From contig NC_135175.1 of the NCBI RefSeq assembly GCF_041146795.1, positions 34,248,669-34,312,668 of the forward strand: 64,000 bases of DNA, given 5' to 3'. The DNA is from Maylandia zebra (taxonomy: Eukaryota > Chordata > Actinopteri > Cichliformes > Cichlidae). Position numbers and translations under genes: made by a program. Positions 11,489-26,399 of this stretch are shown here, piece after piece (the stretch's first letter is position 1; the number at the start of each line of letters is the position of its first letter). The notes below the pieces were generated by a model. The model made no database searches, was not told the origin of the DNA, and saw only the letters and a list, made by a program, of their open reading frames with translations.

Positions 11489-11935
11489 TGTCATGTTTAC
11501 GTTGTGTGGCAGGCAGGAAGTAGAATCCAAACACAGGACTCATACACAGAGAGGAATTAAACTCAAAGCAGCACCTTTATTGCTGGGAACAAAGTCCATA
11601 CTAATACAAAACTAAACCAAAAGCAAGAAACTAGAAACTCAAACCAAAAACCTAAGAATAGAGAAACAAAACTAAGAACAAAGAACCAGGAAGCACAGAG
11701 GAAACCACACATCAGAGAGGCCACATGAAGGTTAATGACACAAAAACAAGCAGGGGAAGACTGAGGACTATAATACACAGGCTGGATAATGAGAGGATTG
11801 GGAACAGGTGGAAACACAGCTGGGACTTATCATACATAATGAGACAAGGAGAAGCAAAACTAGACACACTGATCTAGGGCAAGGACTATCAAAATAAAAC
11901 AGGAAACACACAGATAAAAACTCAGATTCAAGACA
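11489..11935 (-). mobile_element. Probable solo LTR without matching target duplication
   Basis: On the minus strand the element starts TGTCTTG (11935) and ends CATGACA (11489), 447 bp, with AATAAA near its 3' end (about 11576), as in the other solo LTRs. The flanking 5-mers differ (cctat and acaag), and two different LINEs meet at it. The missing duplication suggests recombination between two copies, or an imprecise border. Confidence 0.6.
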
Positions 11936-11941
11936 ACAAGC

Positions 11942-15046
<3,105 letters not shown>

Positions 15047-15236
15047 CAGAATCTACTTTTTTATTTCAACTTTGTTTTATTAATTTCAACAATGACATAC
15101 AAAGTTAGCAACAGCTAAGTCCATCTTGATTTCAGAACAGTGGTATGTCCATTATACCCTCCAACCCCCCAACCCAAATTCTCCCCCTACCAGGTCTACA
15201 ATAAACAAAACACTGCATAGAACCAGTTTCTGCCCC

Positions 15237-15240
<4 letters not shown>

Positions 15241-15276
<36 letters not shown>
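15241..15276. repeat. (CA)n microsatellite in L1 3' UTR
   Basis: About 18 CA units, followed by A-rich sequence. It produces long low-complexity open frames on the minus strand that are not genes. Confidence 0.9.
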
Positions 15277-15280
<4 letters not shown>

Positions 15281-17056
15281 CCCAAAAAATAAATAAAATT
15301 AAAAAAAATAAATAAATAAATAAAAAAAAACCAACAACAACAACACCTCAGGACCCATACACATAACAAGCATAACCCCCAAAAAACAACAACAACCACA
15401 ACTCCCCCCGCCTCCTTCCCGCCCCGTAACCAAACAGACAAACAAAAACAAACAAAACAAAAACAGAGAAAACAATAGCAGAGAAAGGGCCAAACAAAAC
15501 AAAAGGAAAAACAAATAGATGAGGTATAAATAAGATTAAAAAAAAAAACAAAAAAAAAACCATTATAATGTAGCTTCGCTCAGTTCACTTCAGACTCAGG
15601 AAGTAAAGTAATAGTGTCGACCAGCAAGAGAAATGATTTCCAGATTTTATTAAATTCCCTAATAGAACCTTTTAGAGAGAATCTAAGTTTTTCCAGCTTT
15701 AAGTTAAAGAGTACATCTCTCACCCAATGGTCATGAGTTGGGGGGTGGGGAAGCTTCCACTTCAACAGAATAAGCCTCCGGGCCAGTAAAGTGGTAAAGG
15801 CTAGGGCCTGTTTGAGGGGACCAGATAAGTTCAAGTCGGGAGGAATGCCAAAAATTGCAGAGAGTGGGTTAGGAAGGACAGTCTGGCCATATGCTTGGCT
15901 AAGTGTGTCGAATATATTCCTCCAAAATGCACTCAGTTTCGAACATGACCAAAACATGTGGACATGGTTGGCAGGCGATAGTCCACATCTGCTACAGGCA
16001 TCACTGATGGTTGGATAGATTTTAGATAATTTTGCGTTTGTATAGTGTACTTTATAGACCACCTTGCACTGAATCAAAGCATGACGAGCACAAATTGAAG
16101 ACGAGTGAATCAATTTCAAAGCACAATCCCACTGCTGTTCTGGCAGGGTTGTCTGAAGCTCTTCCTCCCATCTCAGCTTAATATGAGAAATGGATTTGGG
16201 GACCAAAGCATCTAGTATTTTATACAAGGCTGATATCAGTCTGTTTTGATGAGGGTTCGTCTGCAGGATGATATCCAGATTTGTTTCTGGAGGCCGATTG
16301 GGAAAGTGAGGGAACTGCGTTTTTACAAAATTTCTAGCCTGAAGATAGCGAAAAAAGTTGGAGTTAGGCAGGTCGTATTTGGACGATAGGTCAGCAAAAG
16401 ATAGAAAGGTGTCCTGACTGTACAAGTCCTTAACAGTCCTAAGTCCGTTATCTTTCCAACTACTAAAGGCCGCATCAGTGTTTGAAGGTGCAAAATTAAA
16501 ATTTTTTGATAAAGGTGTTAGCAAAGACGGTCCAAGTAGCCCGAAGTATTTTCTGAACTGTCGCCAAATAGTTACTGTTTCCTTAGCTATTGGATTATCC
16601 CCAACAAAGGTTGGAGAAAAAGGGAGTGGTGAGCTGAGTATTGATGATAATGAGTAAGAGCTAGATGCAGTTTCCATTTGTACCCAAGCTGTTACAGGGG
16701 GGTCGTTATGAACCCATTGTAAAAGTTTTTGTATGTTAGCTGCCCAATAGTAGTGTCTAAAATTGGGCAGACCAAGACCACCATCACTTTTAGAGGACTG
16801 AAGAATAGACTTGCAAATTCTAGCTTGTTTCCCTCCCCATATGAAATGTGACAGAATCTTTTCTAACTTGTCAAAAAATGCCTTGGTAAGAAAAATCGGG
16901 ACATGTTGAAAAAGATACAAGAATTTTGGGAGGACACTCATCTTTATCAGGTTAACTCTCCCTGCCACTGACAATGGTAGAGAAGTCCAACGGTCACAAT
17001 CTTTCCCAACATTTTCTAGTAGGGATAGAAAATTCTCCCTCATCATTTTATGTATA

Positions 17057-20000
17057 CACTGTAAAAACTGTGATTGGGGTTAATTAGAATCTAATAGGAG
17101 AGTAATAGTAATTATTACTCAGTAAAAATGTGTATGAGTAGTTTTAATCAAATCTAAGCAAAATTCAACAATTTTGAGATGTTCAGTTATTTAAATTTAC
17201 ACAGTTTTGTTTGGGGTAAATTCAGCAATGGTTTGTTGAGTAGATTTAAAAAAAATGTTTGAGTACTAAAAAAATTTAAGAAATCTAATAGATTTAACTG
17301 ATGAAAGCATTTTCATTTTAATCATTGTACACTTCCGCCCATAATCCTTTGTGCCACGTGCAGGACACACGTGCTTCATGAGTGGACGTCTCCATTTTGT
17401 CAGAGGTAAGACTTCTTAATTTGTTCAAATATAAGACAATAACGTATATCGGTTTTGAGTAAAGGTTTTAAACAGTATGATACGTCGAAATTTTATTAAT
17501 AATCATCACTGTAATGATAGTATCGTATTTTTACACAAATGGCAGTTAGTGGACTGCTAGCACAAGGTCACTTTCCAAGCCTTCACGACTGTGTTACTGA
17601 ACAGCTTTAACTAACCACATGTTTTACCGTATTAAAAAATATCAACGGTATATTCCGATGAGTTTTAACGTCTTTCATCCACGTTTAAAAGTTCATGAAA
17701 AGGTTTTGCGGTCAGTTGTGAGTGATTTTGTCAGCCACAGTCAGTTTTTCGAACTCCAGTTTCCAATAATGGCGGCCGCTACTAAGTTTTAAAATTACTC
17801 TTAGTAATCTTTCTGGGTCACAAAATAAACTTTTAACATATTTTCAGGCGCGAAAGTAGCTGTGTAAACATCAAATATCTGCTCGGTTTATCAAGATATC
17901 GCATGTTTGCAAAAGTGCTTCGACGTTTTCGGAGCATCTGCTACCCACCAGCTTGATAGCAAGCCGGGAGCTCGAGGGTCACTGAAGCCGCTGAGAACGG
18001 CACAACTCCCGGCACATCATTTTCAGATCACCGCGGGGTTTCGCTACTCAGTTTAAACGTAATGTATAAGTCACTTAGACAACCTAAAAATGTTATTGTT
18101 TGGTTTTTTTCAGTGTTTTATTTGTTCGTGAGTAAATCGGTTTGGCTGAGATTAAAGTTATTAGATTAGATTAGATAAAATAAAACTTTATTAATCCCCC
18201 GGGTGGGTTCCTCCTTGGTTTTTACACAGCTGACTAAACGTCAAAAATGATAATGTTGCTTTCCTTTCAGGTAATGGAAGATCCCTCAACTTAAATTCAC
18301 CTGATCAGCATGGGATTGAAGTTGCAGGCTATCATAGCCAAGGTATTTTCCACAGACATTTCAGCTTGGAATTTTATTTAAAGAATTTTTTTGTCAAATT
18401 TCATTTGCATGGTGCACAGCTCCACTAATTTGTTTGCATGTTTTTGTCAGTGCAAGAGGACGCCAGGACGTCACTGATATAATTAACAACACAATTATGG
18501 GTTTCATGTTTTAATTGTATTTTAAATACATGTCTATTCTTAGTAAAAAACAAACAAACAAAAAACAAACAAAAAAACACAAGTACAGGTATTGCTGGGT
18601 TTTTGTTTTGTCCCAAGAAGGAAAAACCCTTTCTGACGAACATAAACTAAATTAGATAAAAAAAACTAAATGACTAAATTAATGTAATTTACTAAAACGA
18701 CACATTTAAAGATTGAACCTGTCAAGCATGTTGACAATACCTTTGTGTTGACTGTCAGCACCCAGGCATGTGCATTAACATCAGCTAATTATCGCACATA
18801 ATGCTCCATGTGATGATAATTTGATATTTAACAGTTTTTTTTAATACTGCCAATTCTCACAGTTTTGTCTTAATAAATGGTCACTTATCTGATGGTAATT
18901 TTTGGAATTCTTGCTCATTTTCAGTCACCAAGCAATCCTAGCAATAACATAACCAGAAATCTGGTTATTCAGTGCTTGATGGTGTACCTTGGGGAGTCCA
19001 TTGATCAACTGATCAAAGAGTACAGTGTAAGTGTTGAAGTAGAAACATTATTCTGTTTTTGTTATTCATATGTGTTTGTCAAGTTTCAAATAATTTGAGG
19101 CATTATCATGTTTTATTTGTCATTCAGCTACAGGATGTGTCCAGGAAATATTTCATGTGTGCAACTACAGTCAGAAAACCCATGTGTTTGTTGTTTCAGG
19201 ATGCTGATGAGGATGGTGTGTCACAAGATCTTTCTGAACAGAGGATGAAAATCTACAAAATCAAGGCTGTTGGATCTGAGGAGGATGACATTGGCATTGT
19301 GCTGGAGGGTGTGAGAGTTATGCCTGCTCTGGGCAATTTTCCAAGAGCATGCGCAATGCTGGTTGGATTGACATATGCAGTCGATCTTGCCTATCCCAAA
19401 GAGCTAAAATACACCTTGGAAGTATTCCAGAAACTTTTCCTTGAACTGGATTGTGCTAAGCTCTCACCAAAAGTGAACAGCCTCAAGAACAAGTTATTAG
19501 CTTAAACGAGGACTCTGAAAGAATGAAAGGGAAGTAAGCTCACTGAAAACCTTTGGTTTGTCTTTGTTAGATGCAGCTATCTTTTCAGTTTTTAAGTTAA
19601 TTTCATCTTATTCATATCTTACCCAAATGACCTGCAATGTGTCAGGCTGTATTTGTGCTCTTCATTTTAATTTTGTTTTTTATTACCTACAAGTTTCTTA
19701 GGAATATTCTGTTTGAAAGGCAGCAAATTGGAGGAATCACTAGTGAAGCTTTTCTTTGTTTATAGTGTATGTTACTATAAAACATTGGTTTAAAACAACT
19801 TTAAAATTTAACAGAAGTGCAGTCCTGTAGCTGTAGAAATGTTACTTGCTCTTACATGTGTCTTAGATTTTCTCAGGTTAAACATCCAAATTGGGATAAA
19901 AGGTTGATTTACATTATTGATATTCCATGTACATGAGTGAAAAACCTTTGTTCTACAGTTATATTGAGTGATTCAATTTAACAAAAGATTGACAAACTAA

Positions 20001-20814
20001 AGTTTTTGTTTGTCAATCATAAATAAGTAACAGAGATAAAGGAAACGGTAAAGGATATTCAAATTTCAGGTTCATGTTGATATTACAGTCTAAAGATTAA
20101 TTTCTTTTTTACAAAACTGGTTTACATTCATGCAGTTTATGTTGCTGTTGCTCTGTACACAAAGCTGTGTGATAAACTGTTTATGACACTAAAACAAATT
20201 TACAGCAGAGGAATGTATTTAGGAGATCAGGAGATTGTTGATGAGAATTCAGTGTATACGAGCAGAAAAATGTTATATTATAAATTACTGTGTTTTATTT
20301 TCCACAATAAAACAAATTACTGTTTTGATGTTTTCTTTGTGAAATTGATTCATTTTACTCAGAAAATAAGTAAAATTCATTTCATTTTCTCTTATTATTC
20401 AGTCATTATTTTTAAGGTTTATTTGGAAAATTATTGAATCCAATTTGAGTTTTACTGAAAAAACAAGAAGATTTCATTTCTTTGTAATGGATATTTTAGG
20501 AAGTTTTTACTAAACCTTTGCCAGATAGTTAGTAAATTCAAAGTAATTTTTCTCAGAGACTTATTTCATATCAATTATTTTTTTTGGTAAAGTTGGGCAA
20601 TTTCAACCTTCAGTTTGAGATTTTGACCCTAAATCCAACACATATTTACAGTTTAATTCTATTAATATCTACTTTTGTTTTCTATTTGAATTTAATTAAC
20701 ATTTTCTCTACATTTTACATAAATCTTTTGAAATTAAAATCTACTTAATTATTTCAAGTGTCACTTTGTTGCCATAACTTTTTTAAGTAACCTCTAGTCA
20801 CAGTTTTTACAGTG
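17057..20814 (+). mobile_element. TA-flanked DNA element with CACTG termini carrying a SAMD3-like gene
   Basis: The inverted termini CACTGTAAAAACTGTGA occur at both ends, flanked by TA on each side (17055-17056 and 20815-20816). Taking out the element and one TA restores the L1 ORF2 frame, so the borders are exact. It is 3,758 bp. It encodes no transposase that I can recognise, only a three-exon gene at 18310-19505 and a possible untranslated first exon ending near 17405. CACTG ends with TA targets could fit a CACTA/Mirage-like or a Tc1-related group. The superfamily is not decided. Confidence 0.8.
18310..19505 (+). CDS. SAMD3-like C-terminal-domain protein carried by a transposon (146 aa)
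   Basis: Exons 18310-18342, 18925-19026 and 19200-19505, all phase 0 with GT/AG borders, give 146 residues starting MGLKLQAIIAK. The last exon encodes DIGIVLEGVRVM, ACAMLVGLTYAVDLAYPKEL and LSPKVNSLKNKLL, which matches the C-terminal region I recall from many teleost predicted SAMD3-like proteins. No catalytic motif is seen and the biochemical role is unknown. The gene lies wholly inside the TA-flanked element and is the only intact frame in it. It could be a captured host gene fragment or the element's own protein. The first exon is the least certain. Confidence 0.65.
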
Positions 20815-23800
20815 TAGAAGAGGAAATAAAAACCCCCAAATATCTAAATCCGGTTTCTGTCCACTTAAAAGGCACTATTGAGTGGGGAAGAGCTCTGGCC
20901 AGGGAATTAAGGGGTTGCAACTCACTTTTTTGATAATTGACCTTATATCCTGACAGTGTACCATATTGGTCCAGTATGTCAAAAAGCACCGGGAATGAGT
21001 TTAGAGGGTCAGAAATGTACAGGAGCAAGTCATCTGCATAAAGGGAGAGTTTGTGAGTCACACCGAACCTTGTAATGCCTTTAAATCTATCCTCTGAACG
21101 CAGCCATATTGCAAGAGGCTCGATAGCAATGGCGAATAGGAGGGGTGAGAGAGGGCACCCTTGCCTAGTGCCCCTCTCAAGTGGAAAAGGCAAAGACAAG
21201 TTGTTGTTAGTACGAATACAGGTGGATGGCGAGGAATATAGTAGCTTAACCCAGAGAATAAAGTCAGCCCCCAAGCCAAACCTATCCATCACCTCATAGA
21301 GGAAGCTCCACTCGACGCAGTCGAAAGCTTTCTCCGCGTCAAGAGATACCACAACCTCTGGAATTGAGTTGCACGATGTATGGATAATATTCAAGAGGCG
21401 TCTTGAATTGTCATATGAGTGCCTGCCGGCCATAAACCCCGTCTGGTCAAAGGCGATAATTTGTGACAGAACACGTTGTAGCCTAAGTGCGAGGATTTTA
21501 GATAGTATTTTAAAATCAATATTTAAAAGAGAAATTGGTCTGTAACTACTGCACAACAAAGGATCCTTATCCTTTTTCAGGATTAAACAAATAGTAGCTT
21601 CGGACAAAGTCTTGGGTAATTGACATTTTGAAAAGGCTTCATTATACATATCTTTCAACAACGGTGCCATAAGATCAGAATTGACTTTATAGTATTCTGC
21701 AGAGTAACCGTCAGGGCCCGGCGATTTACCTGTGTTTAAGGATTTAATGGCTTCTTGTACCTCTACTACAGTAATAGGTCCCCCTAATCCTTTCGTCAGA
21801 TCTCTATCTATTCTTGGAAAATGTATATTTTGGAGAGTTTCTTCTGATAGAGGGGGAGAACTTGAAGTGTACAGATTGGAATAGAAACTTACAAATACTT
21901 CATTAATTCCCTCTGGGTCCGATATTATGTCACCAGCAGCAGACTTGACCTTTGGGATTAGCTTAGAGGTTGCTTCGGCACGGGCTTGATAAGCCAGAAG
22001 TTTCCCTGCCTTGTCGCCAGATTCAAAAAAGCGTTGCTTAGTCTTAATTAATTGAACCATAGCTGTTGCGGTGGTGGTTAAATTGAGACTGGCTTGAACT
22101 TTCACACGTTCTGTATAGAGGTTAGGATCTGGGTTTGATGCATATCTGCCATCTAGATCTTTGATCTTATTCAATAAACTGGACGTGTAAGTTAACTCTT
22201 TCTTCTTTAAATTTGACACAAATCCTATAAGCTGGCCTCTCATGTAGGCTTTCGACGTTTCCCATAATACACCTCTTGACACTTCAGTAGAATCGTTCAA
22301 CTCAAGGAAAAGTGAGAACTGTGATCTCAAAAAATGTGTGTAGTCATCCCTTATCAACAGGCTAGAGTTAAATCTCCAATGTTTAATGGGTCGAGACGGG
22401 GTCGCTAATACCACATCAAAAGAAACTGGTGAATGATCTGAAATGGCGATAGCATGATACTGACAATGGCTAATTTTACAGAGAAACCTAATATCAACAA
22501 GAAAAAAGTCTATACGTGTATATGTACGGTGGGGATGAGAGAAAAAGGAAAATGCCTTAGTAGTGGGATTCGCATGTCACCATGGATCCACAATCCCCAG
22601 CTGAGTTTTGAAAAATTCTAGGGTTTTAGCAGATTTATTCAGGGAACAGGCCTTAGTTGACGATCTATCCAGCAGAGTGTCCTGAACCAAGTTAAAATCA
22701 CCTCCAATAATAAGATGATAGTTTTCCAAATTTGGAAGTGAAGAGAAAAGTTTAGCTATAAAAGAGTCGTCATCCCAGTTCGGCCCGTACACGCTAGCCA
22801 GTATCACAAGTGAGCCCTGCAAGTTTCCTGACACAAATGTGAAACGGCCATCTGGATCAGCAATAACTTTATGTTGCTCAAACAGAATATTATTACGAAT
22901 AAGTATGGCTGTCCCTCTAGCCTTGGCGTTAAATTTGGAATGATATATATTGCCGATCCAGTTTCTCTTGAGTCGCCTCACTTCTCTGTTGCAGAGATGT
23001 GTCTCTTGAAGAAAAAACACATCTCCTTTAAGCTGCTGTAAATGCGCCATAACTTTGTTAACTTTGGCTGCATTCCCCACCCCTCTCACATTCCAGGAGA
23101 CAATTCTAAGACCATTGATTGTGCTCGACATACCTTACTATGTTCAGACAGGTCTTTGATTTGACAAGTTGACAGTGGCCAGGGGAAAGCTGGTGTCTGT
23201 ATTTGAGGTAGTAGACTGTGAACAGAACAGGGGGGAAAAAACCAGAAAGAAAAATAAATAAATAAAATAAAATAAAATGAAATGAAATGAAATAAATAAG
23301 ACACAACAACAACAACAACAGAAAAAACATAAAACAAGGCAATACATACATGCAGATCGAACAACATAAATTGGACCTGGATACCCCCGAAAACAAAACT
23401 TGCAAGTGTCCATTGCACAGCAAGGTGTAAACATTCCCGTGTGAAGACTTCGCCATCACAACTCTTATCAAATGGCTTGCTTCCCTGTGGCGGCAAGGTC
23501 TCACTATGAAAATATGCCTTGTCAATATTCTGCTAGAAAAAATTGAGGAACTAGGATGTATCTTACTATACAAAAACGGACAGAAGAAAAGCACAAAAAA
23601 GGCAGGCTGGGGTATTGTTGTCCCCCATTTGTACATGGCAGGAATCAAACTGTAGGAGAGGCAATAATAATGAAAAAATGTGTGTTTATATAAAGTAAAA
23701 CAGTATATACATATATGTGTACGTAGCAGACTAGCGTGCCAACGGTGGTATTAGAACAAAATATAAACAGGGGTATTATAAAGGAAAATGAGAGAAAAAC

Positions 23801-23918
23801 AGAAAAAACAATGAGGTTAGAATTACTCAAACCATGCTGTCCTCTGGGTACCAAACATCAAACTAAAATGTCATGAGCCCTTCTATGGAAGTGGCAAGAT
23901 CCAACCATGACCCTCAGA

Positions 23919-24737
23919 TCAGGTTTCCAGAATGTTAGAACTCAGGGGACGGTGTGAGGCGATATAGCTCCGAGCGTCGCCTGGTGACGCCAGTCGCTTC
24001 CGGTTCATAACGAACAGTTTGGCCGGGTAGCGAAGCTGAGGCTTGAGTCCAAGATCGTACAACTCCTTCATAACTCCGCGGTAAGCGGACCGTTGTTCCA
24101 GCACCTCAGGGCAATAGTCCTCGACAATATGGATGGGGGTGTCCTTATATTTCAGTTTACCCCGCATTTCCCGAGCTTTGCGCACAACGAGCTCACGGGT
24201 CTGGTAGCTATGGAAACAGACAACAACCGCTCTGGGTTTCGCGTTGGGGCCTGGTCTTGCCACCAGTGCCCGGTGGGCTCGATCCAACTCCGGGGCCGTT
24301 TTCAAAACGTCCACTCCAAATATGTCCACAAGCACCTGAGAAAAGAACACAGTTGGCCTGGGCCATTCAATATTTTCAGGGACCCCCAAGAGGCGAATAT
24401 TGTTGCGGCGGCTCCTGCTTTCAACGTCGATTAGCCTAGCTCTCAGCTTCTCGTTATCCTCCGCCACCACCGCTAACTTAGCCACCACGTTCTGGAGCTC
24501 CGCGCTCGTAGTTGTGGCCATAGTTTCCAAGGCTGTAATCCGTTGGTCATGGTTGTTGAGAGTCGTTTGGATGTTGTCCAGCTTGTTTTCAAGTCGCTGA
24601 ACGGATGTCTTGAATTCTGCCGAAAGCGAGGCTTTGTGCTCGTCCAGCGTGGTCTTTAGCATAGCCATGATGGCTTCATTAGCCGCACTGAGCTCATCTC
24701 TTTTTTGCTCCTGGTTCCTGGTGTTTCTACTGGTCAT
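23919..24737 (-). CDS. L1 ORF1 protein (272 aa, intact)
   Basis: Open frame of 272 residues starting MTSRNTRNQEQK. A coiled coil spans about residues 15-105 (heptads in LENKLDNIQTTLNNHDQRI). An RRM-like domain follows (RSRRNNIRLLGVPE, LDRAHRAL, PRAVVVCFHSYQTRELVV), then a C-terminal domain with EDYCPEVLEQR. L1 ORF1p is a trimeric RNA-binding chaperone. There is no stop or frameshift. It lies 146 bases from the element's 5' end, with the usual gap before ORF2. Confidence 0.88.
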   Translation of the reverse strand: MTSRNTRNQEQKRDELSAANEAIMAMLKTTLDEHKASLSAEFKTSVQRLENKLDNIQTTLNNHDQRITALETMATTTSAELQNVVAKLAVVAEDNEKLRARLIDVESRSRRNNIRLLGVPENIEWPRPTVFFSQVLVDIFGVDVLKTAPELDRAHRALVARPGPNAKPRAVVVCFHSYQTRELVVRKAREMRGKLKYKDTPIHIVEDYCPEVLEQRSAYRGVMKELYDLGLKPQLRYPAKLFVMNRKRLASPGDARSYIASHRPLSSNILET

Positions 24738-25319
24738 CTTGGCAGATTATGACACCAGATACACAATACCACCAATACAACTCCACACTTTGTTGCGGGT
24801 AGTGAGAAATTATCAAGTAGTTGTGATAAAAGTAGAAACCCTGCGAAGAGCGACTATTTCGACATGCCGTCTACCGGAAATCCCAGAATCTACTTTTTTA
24901 ATAATAACAAAAACACAACAAATTAGACAGTTAGGTATAGATGTTTATTTAATTTGACTTTCATTTTCTAGACAAAAAGAACACTAAACTTTTTAAAGAA
25001 ACATTGTGATGAAAAAATTGATTTAAATACATATTTTTACAATGAATAATAGAGTTGTGTTTACACATATAAACTACAATGATTTAGGACTGCTGCATTT
25101 AGAATAGATACAAGAAGTACCTTTCTCTAATGATTAGAATCAGATCCAAAACTTGCATTATGGTTATTATTAAACTTTAATATACCACTATTAGCATCCA
25201 AGGACACACAATTATCTACACGAAGTGTGTGTCAGACATTTTCATATGTTCACAGATGGGTACACAGACTGTCTTGTTTCCATTATGCTGATTGTGTTTA
25301 GACAGTTTATCATATTGAT

Positions 25320-26248
25320 TTAATCTCTTGCAAGAATGGAATGAAAACGTAAAACGCTCTGGTGCAGTGGAGCAAGGAACCTGTACTGAGCGACTCGCAT
25401 TCCCATTTTCCGTGCGGCCTCCACCTCTTGAAACATCTCATCTGTGTAGTACATGCGCGTGTTCTCAGCCACCATGCGATCAATCTTGCCGATTAGCTCA
25501 TTCACTTGCTTTCTGCCCCTGTTTGTGTTTTCAAAGACGTGGAACCTATTTCCACATCTTTTGGTAATGACTTTAAGACCTTGGTGGCCTTTATTTACAT
25601 ACTCTTCTATTGTCATGTCTCCAAGATCACCACCGCGGGTGAACAACACAATCATGTGATCGTTAGCCCTTGGCCCAAACAGCTCCTGCAGGGCTTCCAC
25701 AGAGTTTTTTTCTTCTTTGGTGAATCGACCGACTTGAATAACCAGCAGGAACACGTGAGGACCTGGACAGGAGATTTCAATACATCTCACAATTTCTTTT
25801 TTGATGATTTCTGCGGATTTTCCCGTGTCCAGAATGCCAGGTGTGTCTACCACACTAACTACCCTATTACCAAACTTCTTCACACGTTGTTCACAAGATT
25901 CAGTCACTGACTCTGAACTGGGAGAAGAAAGGAAACATTTTTCTCCCAGGATGGTGTTTCCAACTGCACTTTTTCCCACACCAGTTTTTCCAATCAGCAC
26001 AATCCTCAAGTCAGGACCTGAAACACAATTAACTAATTTGATTTAACCCATATACACAAGGGTGTAACAAGAACCTCAGTGAAACTGGGAAATTTTGACA
26101 CTTTTCAAAGGAAAACAATCAGGACCTGAAACACAGATTTCCCCGGAACTATTTACCATGCCAGAAATCAATAGCTCAACATCTCAGAATCTCAGTTTGG
26201 GATATTAGCTATACACAGGTAGAGCTTACCTTGTGGAAATAAAGCCAT
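25320..26248 (-). CDS. GIMAP-family GTPase, gene D (two exons, complete)
   Basis: Exons 26248-26230 and 26017-25320 give 238 residues with agreeing phases. AIG1 domain: P-loop GKTGVGKS at 16-23, DTPG at 64-67, the conserved box [14 protein letters not shown]4 LFTRGGDL, and GNRFHVFEN near G5. The C-terminus [17 protein letters not shown] is a typical GIMAP ending. All guanine-nucleotide motifs are intact, so this is the reference minus-strand GIMAP here. GIMAPs act as GTP-dependent membrane scaffolds in lymphocytes (family knowledge). It lies just beyond the 5' end of the L1 element and has the shared promoter block at 26.31-26.36 kb. Confidence 0.93.
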
Positions 26249-26314
26249 ATTTTATTGAAGTATTGTCCTGGCAGAGGTGAGAGCGATGAATGTGAATATT
26301 TCTGTTGAACTCAA

Positions 26315-26355
26315 TATTTATAGCTCCATAGCTGACACGCCTCCAGTACTTGCAT
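26315..26355 (-). promoter_or_regulatory. GIMAP core promoter of gene D with near-octamer
   Basis: The minus strand reads ATGCAAGT, then GGAGGCGTGTCA, a 9-base spacer and GCTATAAAT. The near-octamer differs from ATGCAAAT by one base. Spacing matches the other GIMAP promoters in the window. Function is inferred. Confidence 0.6.
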
Positions 26356-26399
26356 AACAGGTTTATGAAATATTGACAGAGCAGCACAGCATAAGTGAG

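Larger units (their letters stand above)
15580..23131 (-). pseudogene. L1 ORF2 (endonuclease, reverse transcriptase), split and with one stop
   Basis: Part 1 is 23131-22577, an APE endonuclease: IVSWNVRGVG, FLQETHL, VYGPNW, IIGGDFNLV. A single in-frame TGA follows DPW, after which the same frame continues through 22414-20817 with the reverse transcriptase: QTGFMAGRHS, QGCPLSPLLFAIAIEP and the catalytic LYADDLLLY. At FISSS the frame is cut by the TA-flanked element 17057-20814. It resumes at 17056 with HKMMRENF and runs to 15580, including a C-terminal zinc knuckle (CSRCGLSPANHVHMFWSC). Both the TGA and the insertion must be discounted to see one frame. In live L1 this protein performs target-primed reverse transcription. 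Confidence 0.88.
15064..24883 (-). mobile_element. Full-length L1-like LINE with 17-bp target duplications
   Basis: The duplication CAGAATCTACTTTTTTA is found exactly at 15047-15063 and 24884-24900. The element reads on the minus strand with its 5' end at 24883 and an A-rich 3' end at 15064. It contains ORF1 (24737-23919) and ORF2 (23131-15580). Subtracting the nested element at 17057-20814 leaves about 6.06 kb, a normal full length. The 3' UTR holds a (CA)n run at 15241-15276 and long A-rich tracts. The perfect duplications and nearly open frames indicate a fairly recent insertion. Confidence 0.9.

Noticed and set aside
15196-15563. Long open frames on the minus strand
   Set aside because: They come from (CA)n and A-rich low-complexity sequence in the L1 3' UTR.
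22577-23131. A host AP-endonuclease gene
   Set aside because: Its frame continues past one stop into a reverse transcriptase within TSD-bounded L1, so it is LINE ORF2.
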